DNA of 10,205 nucleotides from Mobilitalea sp. (GCA_029974875.1 JARKQP010000067.1:1-10205), one strand, 5' to 3'; positions 1 to 7,375 are shown, numbered from the stretch's first letter. Numbers and translations are program-made. The notes: generated from the sequence alone by a model not told the origin.

Positions 1-147
1 ATAGATCTGCAGCATATCATACTGCTTTTTTTAATCCCTGGAAAATATCATGATTTCTCCTATGCCTGTATTTAAAAATCTCTGGAGAACCGCATTTCCA
101 AAGCTTACTGTTCCCCCAGTAATCAGAAGTGTTTCGTTGTCAAACAC
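1..147 (-). pseudogene. UDP-GlcNAc 4,6-dehydratase (CapE/FnlA-like), N-terminal fragment broken by a stop codon
   Basis: Reading leftward from a GTG at 147, the frame gives VFDNETLLITGG, then TVSFGNAVLQRF, and reaches IFSRD just before a TAA at 33-31. It then continues in the same frame as KKQYDM to the window edge. I recognise this as the start of soluble UDP-N-acetylglucosamine 4,6-dehydratases of the CapE/FnlA/PseB group, which typically begin MFxNKTLLITGGTGSFGNAV and read IFSRDEKKQDDM at this place. Homology on both sides of the TAA in one frame points to a single GAA-to-TAA nonsense change at codon 39, not a frameshift. The Rossmann motif also reads TGGTVSFG, so a normally conserved glycine is valine. 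A modest AGGTGA ribosome site lies just upstream. The family makes a 4-keto-6-deoxy sugar nucleotide for capsule sugars such as FucNAc. The rest of the gene lies beyond the left edge, so I cannot say whether a downstream restart exists. A sequencing error is the main alternative. Confidence 0.75.
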
Positions 148-151
148 AGTC

Positions 152-304
152 TCACCTCACTTTTTTGTCTCCCAACGCTGCTGCCATACTCCCCATTCCC
201 TGCCACAAAGAATCAGCGGAAAGAACACTGTTCTTGCGTTCTTCCAGAGTGGGAAATGTGCCACACATGGCGCACTGGAACTTCTTAGGTGTGTCTTTTG
301 GCAC
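152..304 (-). CDS. Possible small CxxC protein between cpsB and the dehydratase fragment
   Basis: An open frame of 50 codons starts at a GTG one base after the cpsB stop and ends TGA four bases before the start of the dehydratase fragment, so it fills the gap between them. The product would be small and soluble, with a single C-x-x-C (QCAMCG, residues about 11-16) followed by a polar stretch and a basic tail ending DKKVR. I do not recognise a family. No good ribosome binding site precedes the GTG; an internal ATG at 268 is the other possible start. It could be translated by coupling to cpsB, be a remnant of a larger gene, or be a chance open frame. Confidence 0.3.
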   Translation of the reverse strand: MPKDTPKKFQCAMCGTFPTLEERKNSVLSADSLWQGMGSMAAALGDKKVR

Positions 305-305
305 C

Positions 306-1031
306 TTAGAACTTCGTAAGCGTGTTTTTTACGCTTTTCACACTTTCCCCACGGATAATCGCTTCTGCGTTCATTTTTAACCGGCTGCTATACTGCTCCC
401 CCAATTTCCTGCTGATTTTATCATAGGCCTGGGGCAGCAGTGGAGGCCGTGTGCCCAGATTGTGGCTGTCACTTGCAATCACATGGACATATCCCCTCTT
501 CAGATAGCCCTTGACCCGGAGCCAGCAGCTCCATCTTAATATACTGTGGGCATTAACCTGGATAAGGCATCCCTGGTTGATGAAGCGCTCTATCTGCTTC
601 CTGCCTTTTTTTACCGCCGGATACCGTTCAATATGGGCAATGACCGGAATCACGTGATAATAATAAATCAGACGCTCCACCATCCCATAGACCGCTTCCT
701 CCCATTTGTCCGTGAAGGGCAATTCGATTAAAAGATAGTCCGTTTGAAGGATGCATAGCTGGCTTAAATCAGGGTAATGAAATAAATATTCATGCAGGTA
801 GGTCTCACTGGCAGGCACCAGAGCCACCCGGGAATACCCCATTTTTTTCATGGCATCAGTCCGTTTATCTACAAAATCCTGGAGGCTGATTTCCGACGGG
901 TTAAAATGGGAGGTGCATACCACGGTATTAACGGACTGCTGCAAAAAGACCTCCGACATCCTGACTGCTTCCCCTACGCTCCCTGCCCCATCATCCATAC
1001 CGGGTAAAATATGTGTATGGAGGTCAACCAT
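306..1031 (-). CDS. cpsB: CpsB/YwqE-type tyrosine-protein phosphatase (PHP family)
   Basis: This 241-residue protein has the features of the metal-dependent PHP-fold phosphatases that dephosphorylate the bacterial tyrosine kinase of capsule and exopolysaccharide operons. The first metal-binding motif is at the N-terminus (VDLHTHILPGMDDG, with His5 and His7). Further likely ligands follow in CTSHF (His42), SETYL (Glu76), IAHIERY (His133) and ASDSHN (Asp188, His190). Length matches the family (about 240-260). The ATG lies inside the end of the kinase gene (8-base overlap), so it is the last recognisable member of a kinase-phosphatase pair and probably translationally coupled; its own ribosome site is weak. 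The protein should be cytoplasmic and act on the tyrosine-rich tail of the neighbouring kinase, setting polymer length or export. Function is assigned from motifs and context; the gene name is by family. Confidence 0.9.
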   Translation of the reverse strand: MVDLHTHILPGMDDGAGSVGEAVRMSEVFLQQSVNTVVCTSHFNPSEISLQDFVDKRTDAMKKMGYSRVALVPASETYLHEYLFHYPDLSQLCILQTDYLLIELPFTDKWEEAVYGMVERLIYYYHVIPVIAHIERYPAVKKGRKQIERFINQGCLIQVNAHSILRWSCWLRVKGYLKRGYVHVIASDSHNLGTRPPLLPQAYDKISRKLGEQYSSRLKMNAEAIIRGESVKSVKNTLTKF

Positions 1032-2424
1032 TTTTGCCCTGGTAGTAGTAATAGGATTTTGAACGTTTATTCTGGCTCTGGGCGGATCCGTTTATGATAA
1101 AGCCTAATACCACTGCATCTGCCAGCCTGAATTTTTCCAAAGCATTTGCCACATGGGGATGGGAGGTAACACCTTCCCGGACCACAACGGCTACGCCATC
1201 CACTAACTTGGCGAGGCTTAATACGTCAGATACCACATTGACCGGGGGCGAATCAATGATGATATAGTCATAATTCTTCTCCAACCTTTGTAACAGCTCC
1301 TCTACTTGGGGACTGCCAAGGAGCTCCGCCGGATTTGGAGGAATGGATCCCATGGTAATTACCTGGAGCTTCTCATAGGGGGTGTACTGTATGGCGTCCT
1401 TTTCATTTAACAGGCCTGATAGGACATCACTCATTCCCGGCCTGCTCCTAAGCTTAAAATAGCTGCTGATCTTTCCCTTCCTCAGATCGCAGTCCAAAAG
1501 CAGCACCCTCTCGCCGGACTGGGCCAGCTTAATGGCCAGATTGGAGCTGGTCGTGCTTTTTCCCTCCTCCGGCAGGGGACTTGTAATAACTACTTTTTTG
1601 CAGCCTCCCCGGAATAAGGTAAAGCGCATGTTTGTCTTTAGCTCCGTAAATGCTTCATTTACGTCAAACCTGCTTTCCTCCTTCACATCTGGCCGCTGTA
1701 CCAGGAGCGCGCTGCGTTTTCCTATGACGGGTATTGGAATAAAGTCAAGGAAGCTCTTCTTCCTGCGCCTATAATATGGGATTCTGCCTATGACAGGGAT
1801 TGAATAACGTTTTACCAGCTCCTCCTTGCTCTTGATCTTGACATTAAAGGCTTCCCATAGGAAGGAAACCATAACCGACAGAAGAAGCCCCAGAATCCCA
1901 CCCACCAGGGTATTGAGCAGGATGTTTGGCCCAGAGGGACTCTCCGGCAGGATTACTGGGTCAACAATGTTGATTTCAGAGGAATTTTTAATATTTTTTA
2001 TAAAACCGGGCGCTATCTCCTGCATTGTCCCTACCAGGAGATAGGAATCCATGGGGCTGCCCGTCGTAACGCTGATCTCAAAGATCTCCGTATTGTCAAC
2101 GGATTGTATCGTTGTCAGCTTCTTAATTTCATCCGCAGTGTAGCTTAAACCGCTGCCCTCTGCGACCTCCTGGTAGAACCGGTTGGTTTTTAAAAAGTTA
2201 ATATAGGTTGTGATTACCTTTTGTGCATAATTAAGCTCGTTCAAATCACCTGCCCCTGTCGCTTCATTGGGATTAACATACATTTTTACATGGGCTGTGT
2301 AGCTTGGTGCTGTAACATAACGGTTTATTAAGTAAAAGGATAAAAATCCCAAAAATGTACATAATACAATTAATAAAAAATGCTTTATCATTATCGCAAG
2401 GACATCTGTCAAAGAATATTCCAC
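1024..2424 (-). CDS. Fused Wzz chain-length regulator / BY-type tyrosine autokinase
   Basis: The 466-residue product joins the two parts that classical Firmicutes capsule operons encode separately (CapA/CpsC adapter and CapB/CpsD kinase). The N-terminal Wzz-type part has membrane helices at about residues 13-33 and 168-190 bracketing an external segment of about 130 residues, much shorter than in proteobacterial Wzc. The cytoplasmic kinase part shows Walker A (PLPEEGKSTTSSNLA, 284-298), Walker A' (VLLLDCDLR, 307-315) and Walker B (YDYIIIDSPP, 385-394), the signature of BY-kinases. The tail carries four consecutive tyrosines (458-461), the probable autophosphorylation cluster. The start is a GTG at 2424, chosen because a perfect AGGAGG sits 8 bases upstream. 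It follows the dehydratase gene by 27 bases and overlaps cpsB by 8 bases. Role: control of polysaccharide polymerisation and export, by family knowledge. Confidence 0.92.
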   Translation of the reverse strand: MEYSLTDVLAIMIKHFLLIVLCTFLGFLSFYLINRYVTAPSYTAHVKMYVNPNEATGAGDLNELNYAQKVITTYINFLKTNRFYQEVAEGSGLSYTADEIKKLTTIQSVDNTEIFEISVTTGSPMDSYLLVGTMQEIAPGFIKNIKNSSEINIVDPVILPESPSGPNILLNTLVGGILGLLLSVMVSFLWEAFNVKIKSKEELVKRYSIPVIGRIPYYRRRKKSFLDFIPIPVIGKRSALLVQRPDVKEESRFDVNEAFTELKTNMRFTLFRGGCKKVVITSPLPEEGKSTTSSNLAIKLAQSGERVLLLDCDLRKGKISSYFKLRSRPGMSDVLSGLLNEKDAIQYTPYEKLQVITMGSIPPNPAELLGSPQVEELLQRLEKNYDYIIIDSPPVNVVSDVLSLAKLVDGVAVVVREGVTSHPHVANALEKFRLADAVVLGFIINGSAQSQNKRSKSYYYYQGKNG

Positions 2425-2451
2425 GTATCCATCCTCCTAACGGCCATATAT

Positions 2452-4317
2452 CTATGGATCAATCAGATTATTAACCTCCTCCGGATCCTTATAGGTTGGT
2501 ACAACCTGCTTCATTGCTGCTATCATGTGGGAATATGATTTTGTTTCTAATGCCTGTGTCAGTATCTTTAGCTTCTCCTCTATTTCCCTTTCGGAGATAC
2601 TATTCTGCTTCTCAATGAATATCTTATGATTTGACGTGGCAATCAGTGCTTCCTTATTGGTGAGCAGCTCCTCATACAGCTTCTCCCCCGGACGCAGTCC
2701 CGTCTCAATAACCGGGATCTCCGTATAGGGCAGGCGCCCTGACAGGCGTATCAGGTTTTCAGCCAGCTCCAGGATCCTGACCGGTTCCCCCATATCAAGA
2801 ACGTAAATCTCCGACTGGTTCGCCATGGCACCTGCCTGCAACACCAGCTGTACTGCCTCCGAAATGGTCATAAAAAAGCGTACGATCCGTTTATCCGTAA
2901 CTGTGACCGGCCCTCCCTGGGCAATCTGCTTCTGGAACAGGGGAATGACGGAGCCGTTTGAACCAAGGACATTTCCAAACCTGACAGCCACATATTCTGT
3001 CTTACTCCGCTCCTTCATGCTCTGCAGCAGCATTTCGCAAAACCGTTTGCTGGCGCCCATAATATTGGTAGGGTTCACAGCCTTATCCGTGGAAATCAGC
3101 ACGAACTTATCCGTCCCGTACTTATCTGCCGCACAGACCAGATGGTAGGTCCCAAATACATTATTTAAAATAGCCTCTTCCGGGCAATCCTCCATCAGCG
3201 GGACATGCTTATGGGCAGCCGCATGAAAGATAATATTAGGCCGGTGCCTCTCAAAAAGCAGGTCTACCTTTTCCCTGTCCCGTACCGAGGCTATCTCCAC
3301 CTTAATATCCAGGTCATTGCCATAGCTCCTCCAAAGCTCCTGTTGGATCTCATAAGCGTTGTTCTCATAATTGTCCACAATAACCAGCTTGCTTATTTTT
3401 GCTTTTGCGATCTGTCTGCAGAGCTCCGAACCGATGGAGCCGCCACCACCGGTCACCATGATGGTTTTCCCATCCAGGAACTCATTCAGCTCCTTGCCTG
3501 CCAGTGATACCTGCTCCCTGCCCAGCAGCTCCTCTATCCGTATGTCCCTGACGCTGTTCCACAGGTTCTGTTCCTTTCCCCTCAGTATGGCTGCCGTATC
3601 CGGCAGGATGCGCACCTGGCAGTTCATCGGTATGCAGACCTCCAGTATCAGCTTACGCTTTTGGATCGGCAGTCCGGGTATGGAGATTACCGCTACCTTG
3701 ACAGGGAACTCCTTAAGGAGCTGTGGCAGGTCGGAGATGGGTCCCTTGATATCCACATTATGGATCCTCTTCCCTACCTTCTCCCCGCTGTCATCGATAA
3801 AATATTTTGTCTGGTAGGGACTCCCTTTCTTCTTCTGTAAATCCTCTAAAAGCTTAACCCCCGAATCACCTGCGCCAATGATGGCAAGGGGGATCTTATC
3901 AGAAACATTGCTTTGGTTACTGCCCTGCCGGAGCTGCCTGTAGCACATCCTCATAAGAACCATGCCCAGGATAGAGACCGAAAAAACTGCCAGCGTAAAG
4001 GAGGTAAAGACATTCCTATGAAACAGCAAAAGCTCAGACAGGAAAAACACCAGATACGCTATTAAGCCTCCCAGCATCAGCCCCAGATATTCTTTGCTCC
4101 CGGCATAACGCCACAGGCTGTCATAGGTCTTGAAAAGCCATTGGAATACGCTCCAGCACAGAAGGAACAGGAGGACGTTCAGATAAAAAGTTCCGGATGG
4201 AAGCCTAAAGGCTCCCCCGTATTCCGGAAGCAGGTAAAACAATGCGGTTGAAACACAAATAATAATAATAACATCCATTAAAAAAACAACTAGTCGTCTG
4301 TACTTGCAAAGCTTCAT
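2452..4317 (-). CDS. Membrane-bound nucleotide-sugar 4,6-dehydratase, FlaA1/CapD/WbpM family
   Basis: A 621-residue protein of the polysaccharide-biosynthesis NDP-sugar dehydratase/epimerase family. Four N-terminal membrane helices are visible (about residues 10-30, 43-64, 78-98, 105-125). A first Rossmann-like domain opens with LAIIGAGDSG (144-153), and a second extended SDR domain opens with the NAD(P) motif VTGGGGSIGSE (288-298). The catalytic region reads STDKAVNPTNIMGASK, with Met420 and Lys424 in the M-x-x-x-K arrangement that replaces the usual Y-x-x-x-K in large WbpM/PglF-type dehydratases. RPGEKLYEELL (542-552) is also typical. The expected reaction is conversion of UDP-GlcNAc to the 4-keto-6-deoxy intermediate that starts synthesis of deoxyamino sugars for a surface glycan; the exact product cannot be read from sequence. 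ATG at 4317 has GGAGG 7 bases upstream. It is the first gene of the operon, after its own promoter. Full length and intact. Confidence 0.9.
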   Translation of the reverse strand: MKLCKYRRLVVFLMDVIIIICVSTALFYLLPEYGGAFRLPSGTFYLNVLLFLLCWSVFQWLFKTYDSLWRYAGSKEYLGLMLGGLIAYLVFFLSELLLFHRNVFTSFTLAVFSVSILGMVLMRMCYRQLRQGSNQSNVSDKIPLAIIGAGDSGVKLLEDLQKKKGSPYQTKYFIDDSGEKVGKRIHNVDIKGPISDLPQLLKEFPVKVAVISIPGLPIQKRKLILEVCIPMNCQVRILPDTAAILRGKEQNLWNSVRDIRIEELLGREQVSLAGKELNEFLDGKTIMVTGGGGSIGSELCRQIAKAKISKLVIVDNYENNAYEIQQELWRSYGNDLDIKVEIASVRDREKVDLLFERHRPNIIFHAAAHKHVPLMEDCPEEAILNNVFGTYHLVCAADKYGTDKFVLISTDKAVNPTNIMGASKRFCEMLLQSMKERSKTEYVAVRFGNVLGSNGSVIPLFQKQIAQGGPVTVTDKRIVRFFMTISEAVQLVLQAGAMANQSEIYVLDMGEPVRILELAENLIRLSGRLPYTEIPVIETGLRPGEKLYEELLTNKEALIATSNHKIFIEKQNSISEREIEEKLKILTQALETKSYSHMIAAMKQVVPTYKDPEEVNNLIDP

Positions 4318-4380
4318 GGCAAATCCTCCCTAATGCATATATCCATTCCACGTAAAAAATGAATTATGTTGCCCTATGTT

Positions 4381-4409
4381 ATTATATGAGCGCCGGTTAT
4401 TTTGGTGAA
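4381..4409 (-). promoter_or_regulatory. Probable sigma-A promoter of the polysaccharide operon
   Basis: On the minus strand TTCACC (4404-4409) is separated by exactly 17 bases from a perfect TATAAT (4381-4386). Transcription would start near 4374, leaving a leader of roughly 55 bases before the dehydratase ATG at 4317. The site lies between the terminator of the upstream regulator unit and the first operon gene, where a promoter is expected. The -35 matches consensus at four of six bases, so an activator could be needed. Confidence 0.6.
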
Positions 4410-4437
4410 AAACAGGGCTTTATGTCAGAAAAAAAGA

Positions 4438-4488
4438 TAAAAAAAGAGCCAGGGGCTCCGGGCAAACTTCCCATAAGCTCTTGGCTCT
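4438..4488 (-). terminator. Intrinsic terminator of the LuxR-family regulator unit
   Basis: On the minus strand the arms AGAGCCA (4482-4488) and TGGCTCT (4445-4451) pair. The inner part pairs further (GGG 4460-4462 with CCC 4470-4472, GCT 4455-4457 with AGC 4476-4478), giving a long interrupted stem. A run of seven T follows at 4445-4439, and a second seven-T run at 4435-4429. It begins 17 bases after the stop of the small ORF and separates the regulator transcript from the polysaccharide operon promoter. Confidence 0.85.
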
Positions 4489-4504
4489 GTGGTATAAAAA
4501 AGAC

Positions 4505-4684
4505 TTATTTCTCCTTGCTTATAATCATTTCAACTAATAGGCCTGCGGCCTGGGGATCAAACTGTCCCCCTGCATTTCTTTCCAGCTCATAGGCCGCTTG
4601 TCCGTTGATGTTATTAAGCCCCGTAAGGCGCTGATGGACAGATTTCCCGTAGCTTCCGCAGATATTCCCGATGGGGTATAACAT
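4505..4684 (-). CDS. 59-residue ORF coupled to the LuxR regulator, resembling the C-terminal end of an HD-GYP domain
   Basis: The ATG shares its A with the regulator's TAA stop (TAATG). An AAAGGA ribosome site lies 6 bases upstream, inside the end of the regulator gene, so translation is probably coupled. The frame runs 59 codons to a TAA at 4507-4505, just before the terminator, so the transcript holds exactly these two genes. The C-terminal half reads AAYELERNAGGQFDPQAAG then LLVEMI. HD-GYP cyclic-di-GMP phosphodiesterase domains typically end in a very similar segment (ENAGTQFDPxxVxxF). The catalytic HD and GYP residues are absent, so it cannot be such an enzyme by itself. The N-terminal half (MLYPIGNICGSYGKSVHQRL) I do not recognise. 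It could be a small partner or antagonist protein, or the remnant of a lost HD-GYP gene. The coding call is supported by position and signals; the similarity is from memory of the family. Confidence 0.6.
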   Translation of the reverse strand: MLYPIGNICGSYGKSVHQRLTGLNNINGQAAYELERNAGGQFDPQAAGLLVEMIISKEK

Positions 4685-7179
4685 TAGAATTCCTTTGAGG
4701 CAAGCTCGCTTCTTGAATGGATATCCAGCTTGCTGTATACGCTCCTGAGAATTGTTTTGACCGTCGCTTCAGATATATACAGTTTATTAGCAATTTCCCT
4801 GGAGCTTATCCTGTTCTTTGCCAGATGGGCGACTTCCCTTTCCCGTGGCGTTAGGGGTGACTTTTTTTGCTGGGCAGCCTTCCTTATCATGCTTACCCCC
4901 CTCCCCTGGCGCTTACATAGATCTATTAAGGCAGGGATGCTGCCACCAGAATGTTGAATGAAATTTGCCGTAAGAAATTCCACCATACACTCATGGTCAG
5001 CGAAGGGAAGGTAGATTTGATCCGGCAGCGCTATGTCAAGTGCTTCCTTTAGATGCTTCAGCGCTTCCGTATCACTGCCATTATTATGTTTCGCGACCGC
5101 GAGAAAGATAAGGTAGTACGCTTTCGGCATCAAATATTTTATATCGCCTCCCGGATTTCCGGGATCCTCCAAAATAATCTGGCTGACAGCATAAAATTCG
5201 TTGTACCGCTTATCCATAAGCAGGAGCCTTAGGTGAAGTATCTGTGCGAAGGGTATGACAGGAGCATACAGGGATTTTTTTATGCTCTCCATGTCATAAA
5301 GCCAGGGTGCAACATGGTCTTTGATGCCCAGTATAAGGCTTATGACCGACATACACAGATCCACCATACGGTGCACGGATAGATCCTGATTTTCCTTTGC
5401 ATACCCCTGAATGTTTCTAACGGCAACAAAAAAATTCTCTGCATCCCCCCGCAGGATAAAAATCCGGGCGAGGCTTAATTCCGCAAAAATGCAGATACTT
5501 GCCTGCCGGTAACTACGGGCTTCATAAAGAGCCTTATGGCAAAGAATCTCAGCTTCATCATCCCTTCCCCGCACAAGCATAACCTCCGCCTGCACCATAT
5601 AGCAAAGGCCGGCAGCCTGGTCCCTGCTAAATTTGCGGTATATGGGTTTGGTTTCTTCAATAAGCTGGAGCGTCCGGTCCAGCCCGCCGGATTCACGCCA
5701 GAACATGCCAAAAGTGGTAACGAAAACGGACAGCCAAGGCGTACTGTTTTCAGCCATATCAGAGGAATCCCCCAAAAGCTCCCATGCAGCCTTAAAGCCC
5801 TCCTGCATTTTGGAAATATCATTAAACCTTCCCAAGGCTTCCAGAAGAATACATTCCCCTCTTATTTTCCGGATTTCTTCCCGGGTAAAATTTATCCCTT
5901 CTTCAACTACATGCTGGAGCAGCCCCCGCAGCTTTTTGTATATCCCGCACTCTCCCACCAAAATCGCATGATGCCCAAAAACAATCATGGTAAAGGGGTA
6001 CTTGCATAAGATCTCCTCCGGACACCCGCTAACGATTGCCACCAGCATTCCTTCCCCACATTTCTCCTTTTGTTCGTCTAGATATTTGCGTGTGAAGGGC
6101 AAGGACAGGATTGCATCAAAATCCCTGACCTTATAGAAAAACTCGGCAGCGAGGCAATACTGCTTCATGGCAGCACAGGCGGTTCCCGCCTTATAAAACA
6201 CACGGCTCTGGTACTCTTCTGTTTGATGATGGTAGAAGCGGTTCCGCAGGTCGTCCAATAAGATGCTGTGTATTATGAACAGGCGCTTCTCCGGGAAATA
6301 CCGGATGAAATCGCTGGTTCTTAACTCCCTTTCTATTTCCTCCGGCATGATATCATATTCCAGCATTGCCACCGCCTGGCGTGCCGTAAAGCTGTCAAAA
6401 ACGGATACCCTTAACAAAAAATCCTGTTCTATGGGAGCCAGCCTGTCCCATATGGCTGTTTCCACCAATTGCTCGATACCGGCCAGGCAAAGGAATGAAC
6501 CGGTTTCCTTGTAGTTGATCATTTGCAGCCGGATGGCGGATACCCACCCCTGGGTGTTTATAAATATGTTCTCCAGCTCACCCTCAGTAAGACGCAGGCC
6601 TTCCATCCGGAATAAACTGGCGATGCCCTCCCTGTCAAAGAAAAAGGAGGAGGCTTCAATCGTGTGGATATTGTCATTATGTACGGAAAGCTGCTGCCTG
6701 GAATCTAACTGCTGTGTAATAAATATCATATGCAGCTTAGGATTTCCATGCATGGAAAATACGCTTATCAATTCCCGGTGGATATCACAGTCAACAAGCT
6801 GATAATTATCTATCACTAAATAGGTTTCCTTCTGGCAGCTTAAGCTCCTTAAGATTGCCCTCATATAAAACAGCATATCCTGTGTGGGCAGCTTAAGGCT
6901 TTTCAGCTCGTCAGCCACCTTTATATTTACATTTGAAAACAGCTCACAGATTCCCATCCACGCCGTAGAAGCCGGTTCCCCCAGGCAGGTATACCAATAT
7001 TCACCGGCTGTCCGGGAAATCTCATTTTTTAGATATTCCCTCACTGCTGTCGTTTTTCCAAACCCAGAGGGTGCCTCGACAATGGTTAAGGGATAATCCG
7101 GTATTTCGTCTAATTGTCTTTTTAACCTGTTCGAGAAATAATACCTATATTTATTGGATTTGTCGTATCTTTTGTGCAT
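4684..7179 (-). CDS. MalT-like (LAL-type) LuxR-family ATP-dependent transcriptional regulator
   Basis: The 831-residue product has the MalT/LAL layout. An N-terminal STAND-type NTPase carries Walker A (EAPSGFGKTTAV, 35-46) and Walker B (TYLVIDNYQL, 119-128). A long helical, probably TPR-like middle follows (for example ALKHLKEALDIAL). The C-terminal LuxR helix-turn-helix covers about the last 58 residues (LTPREREVAHLA, then SREIANKLYISEATVKTIL and VYSKLDIHSRSEL). Such proteins bind ATP and an inducer, oligomerise, and activate transcription from repeated sites. I chose ATG 7179 because GGAGG lies 7 bases upstream; an in-frame ATG at 7230 would add 17 residues but has no comparable ribosome site. 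The gene has its own promoter and terminator and sits just upstream of the polysaccharide operon, so control of that operon is plausible but unproven. The ligand cannot be predicted. It overlaps the following small ORF by one base. Confidence 0.9.
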   Translation of the reverse strand: MHKRYDKSNKYRYYFSNRLKRQLDEIPDYPLTIVEAPSGFGKTTAVREYLKNEISRTAGEYWYTCLGEPASTAWMGICELFSNVNIKVADELKSLKLPTQDMLFYMRAILRSLSCQKETYLVIDNYQLVDCDIHRELISVFSMHGNPKLHMIFITQQLDSRQQLSVHNDNIHTIEASSFFFDREGIASLFRMEGLRLTEGELENIFINTQGWVSAIRLQMINYKETGSFLCLAGIEQLVETAIWDRLAPIEQDFLLRVSVFDSFTARQAVAMLEYDIMPEEIERELRTSDFIRYFPEKRLFIIHSILLDDLRNRFYHHQTEEYQSRVFYKAGTACAAMKQYCLAAEFFYKVRDFDAILSLPFTRKYLDEQKEKCGEGMLVAIVSGCPEEILCKYPFTMIVFGHHAILVGECGIYKKLRGLLQHVVEEGINFTREEIRKIRGECILLEALGRFNDISKMQEGFKAAWELLGDSSDMAENSTPWLSVFVTTFGMFWRESGGLDRTLQLIEETKPIYRKFSRDQAAGLCYMVQAEVMLVRGRDDEAEILCHKALYEARSYRQASICIFAELSLARIFILRGDAENFFVAVRNIQGYAKENQDLSVHRMVDLCMSVISLILGIKDHVAPWLYDMESIKKSLYAPVIPFAQILHLRLLLMDKRYNEFYAVSQIILEDPGNPGGDIKYLMPKAYYLIFLAVAKHNNGSDTEALKHLKEALDIALPDQIYLPFADHECMVEFLTANFIQHSGGSIPALIDLCKRQGRGVSMIRKAAQQKKSPLTPREREVAHLAKNRISSREIANKLYISEATVKTILRSVYSKLDIHSRSELASKEF

Positions 7180-7201
7180 CTCTTTTCCTCCAATTCGATG
7201 G

Positions 7202-7251
7202 GGGAGAATATGCATACATGTCTGAAGCATTGCTGCAGTGGTATATTCCCC
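7202..7251 (-). other. Possible hairpin in the regulator mRNA leader
   Basis: In the 5' leader of the LuxR-family gene, ATATTCCCC (7243-7251) can pair with GGG-A-GAATAT (7202-7211) as a nine-pair stem with one bulged base and a loop of about 31 bases. The stem ends about ten bases before the GGAGG ribosome site (7187-7191). It could influence translation start, but the loop is long and stability was not computed. Confidence 0.3.
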
Positions 7252-7333
7252 GGATGATTCCCTGCTCCCGATGCCCTAGCCCTCAGCTGCTTCCCTCACT
7301 GTTAAATATTCTTCCTTAATCTCCCTTTGTTTT

Positions 7334-7362
7334 ATTTTACCATGAACTTTTATATGTTTCAA
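7334..7362 (-). promoter_or_regulatory. Probable sigma-A promoter of the LuxR-family regulator
   Basis: On the minus strand TTGAAA (7357-7362) and TAAAAT (7334-7339) are separated by exactly 17 bases. Transcription would start near 7327, giving a purine-rich leader of about 150 bases before the ATG at 7179. Two direct repeats lie immediately upstream of the -35. The 340-base gap between ndk and the regulator gene holds this promoter, the repeats, the ndk terminator and the leader; I see no other gene in it. Confidence 0.65.
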
Positions 7363-7375
7363 TAAATAGGGAATG

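Noticed and set aside
3371..3817. 148-codon plus-strand frame inside the dehydratase gene
   Set aside because: Antisense shadow; Ser/Pro/Met-rich product without motif, and the minus-strand gene carries full family motifs here.
4359..4592. 77-codon plus-strand frame over the regulator terminator
   Set aside because: It runs through the promoter, a strong hairpin and the small minus-strand ORF; no ribosome site or motif supports it.
5475..5822. 115-codon minus-strand frame in another register of the LuxR-family gene
   Set aside because: Lies entirely within the regulator in a different frame, with no ribosome site and no recognisable domain.
5536..6009. 157-codon plus-strand frame inside the LuxR-family gene
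   Set aside because: Antisense shadow of a clear 831-residue protein; no domain, composition typical of a shadow frame.
7180..7230. Upstream ATG (7230) as the start of the LuxR-family protein
   Set aside because: It would put the GGAGG at 7187-7191 inside the gene; the ATG at 7179 has ideal spacing and begins the conserved region.
7257..7300. Possible seven-codon leader peptide (GTG to TAG) in the regulator 5' leader
   Set aside because: No proper ribosome site spacing and no regulatory codon run or alternative terminator hairpin that would suggest attenuation.
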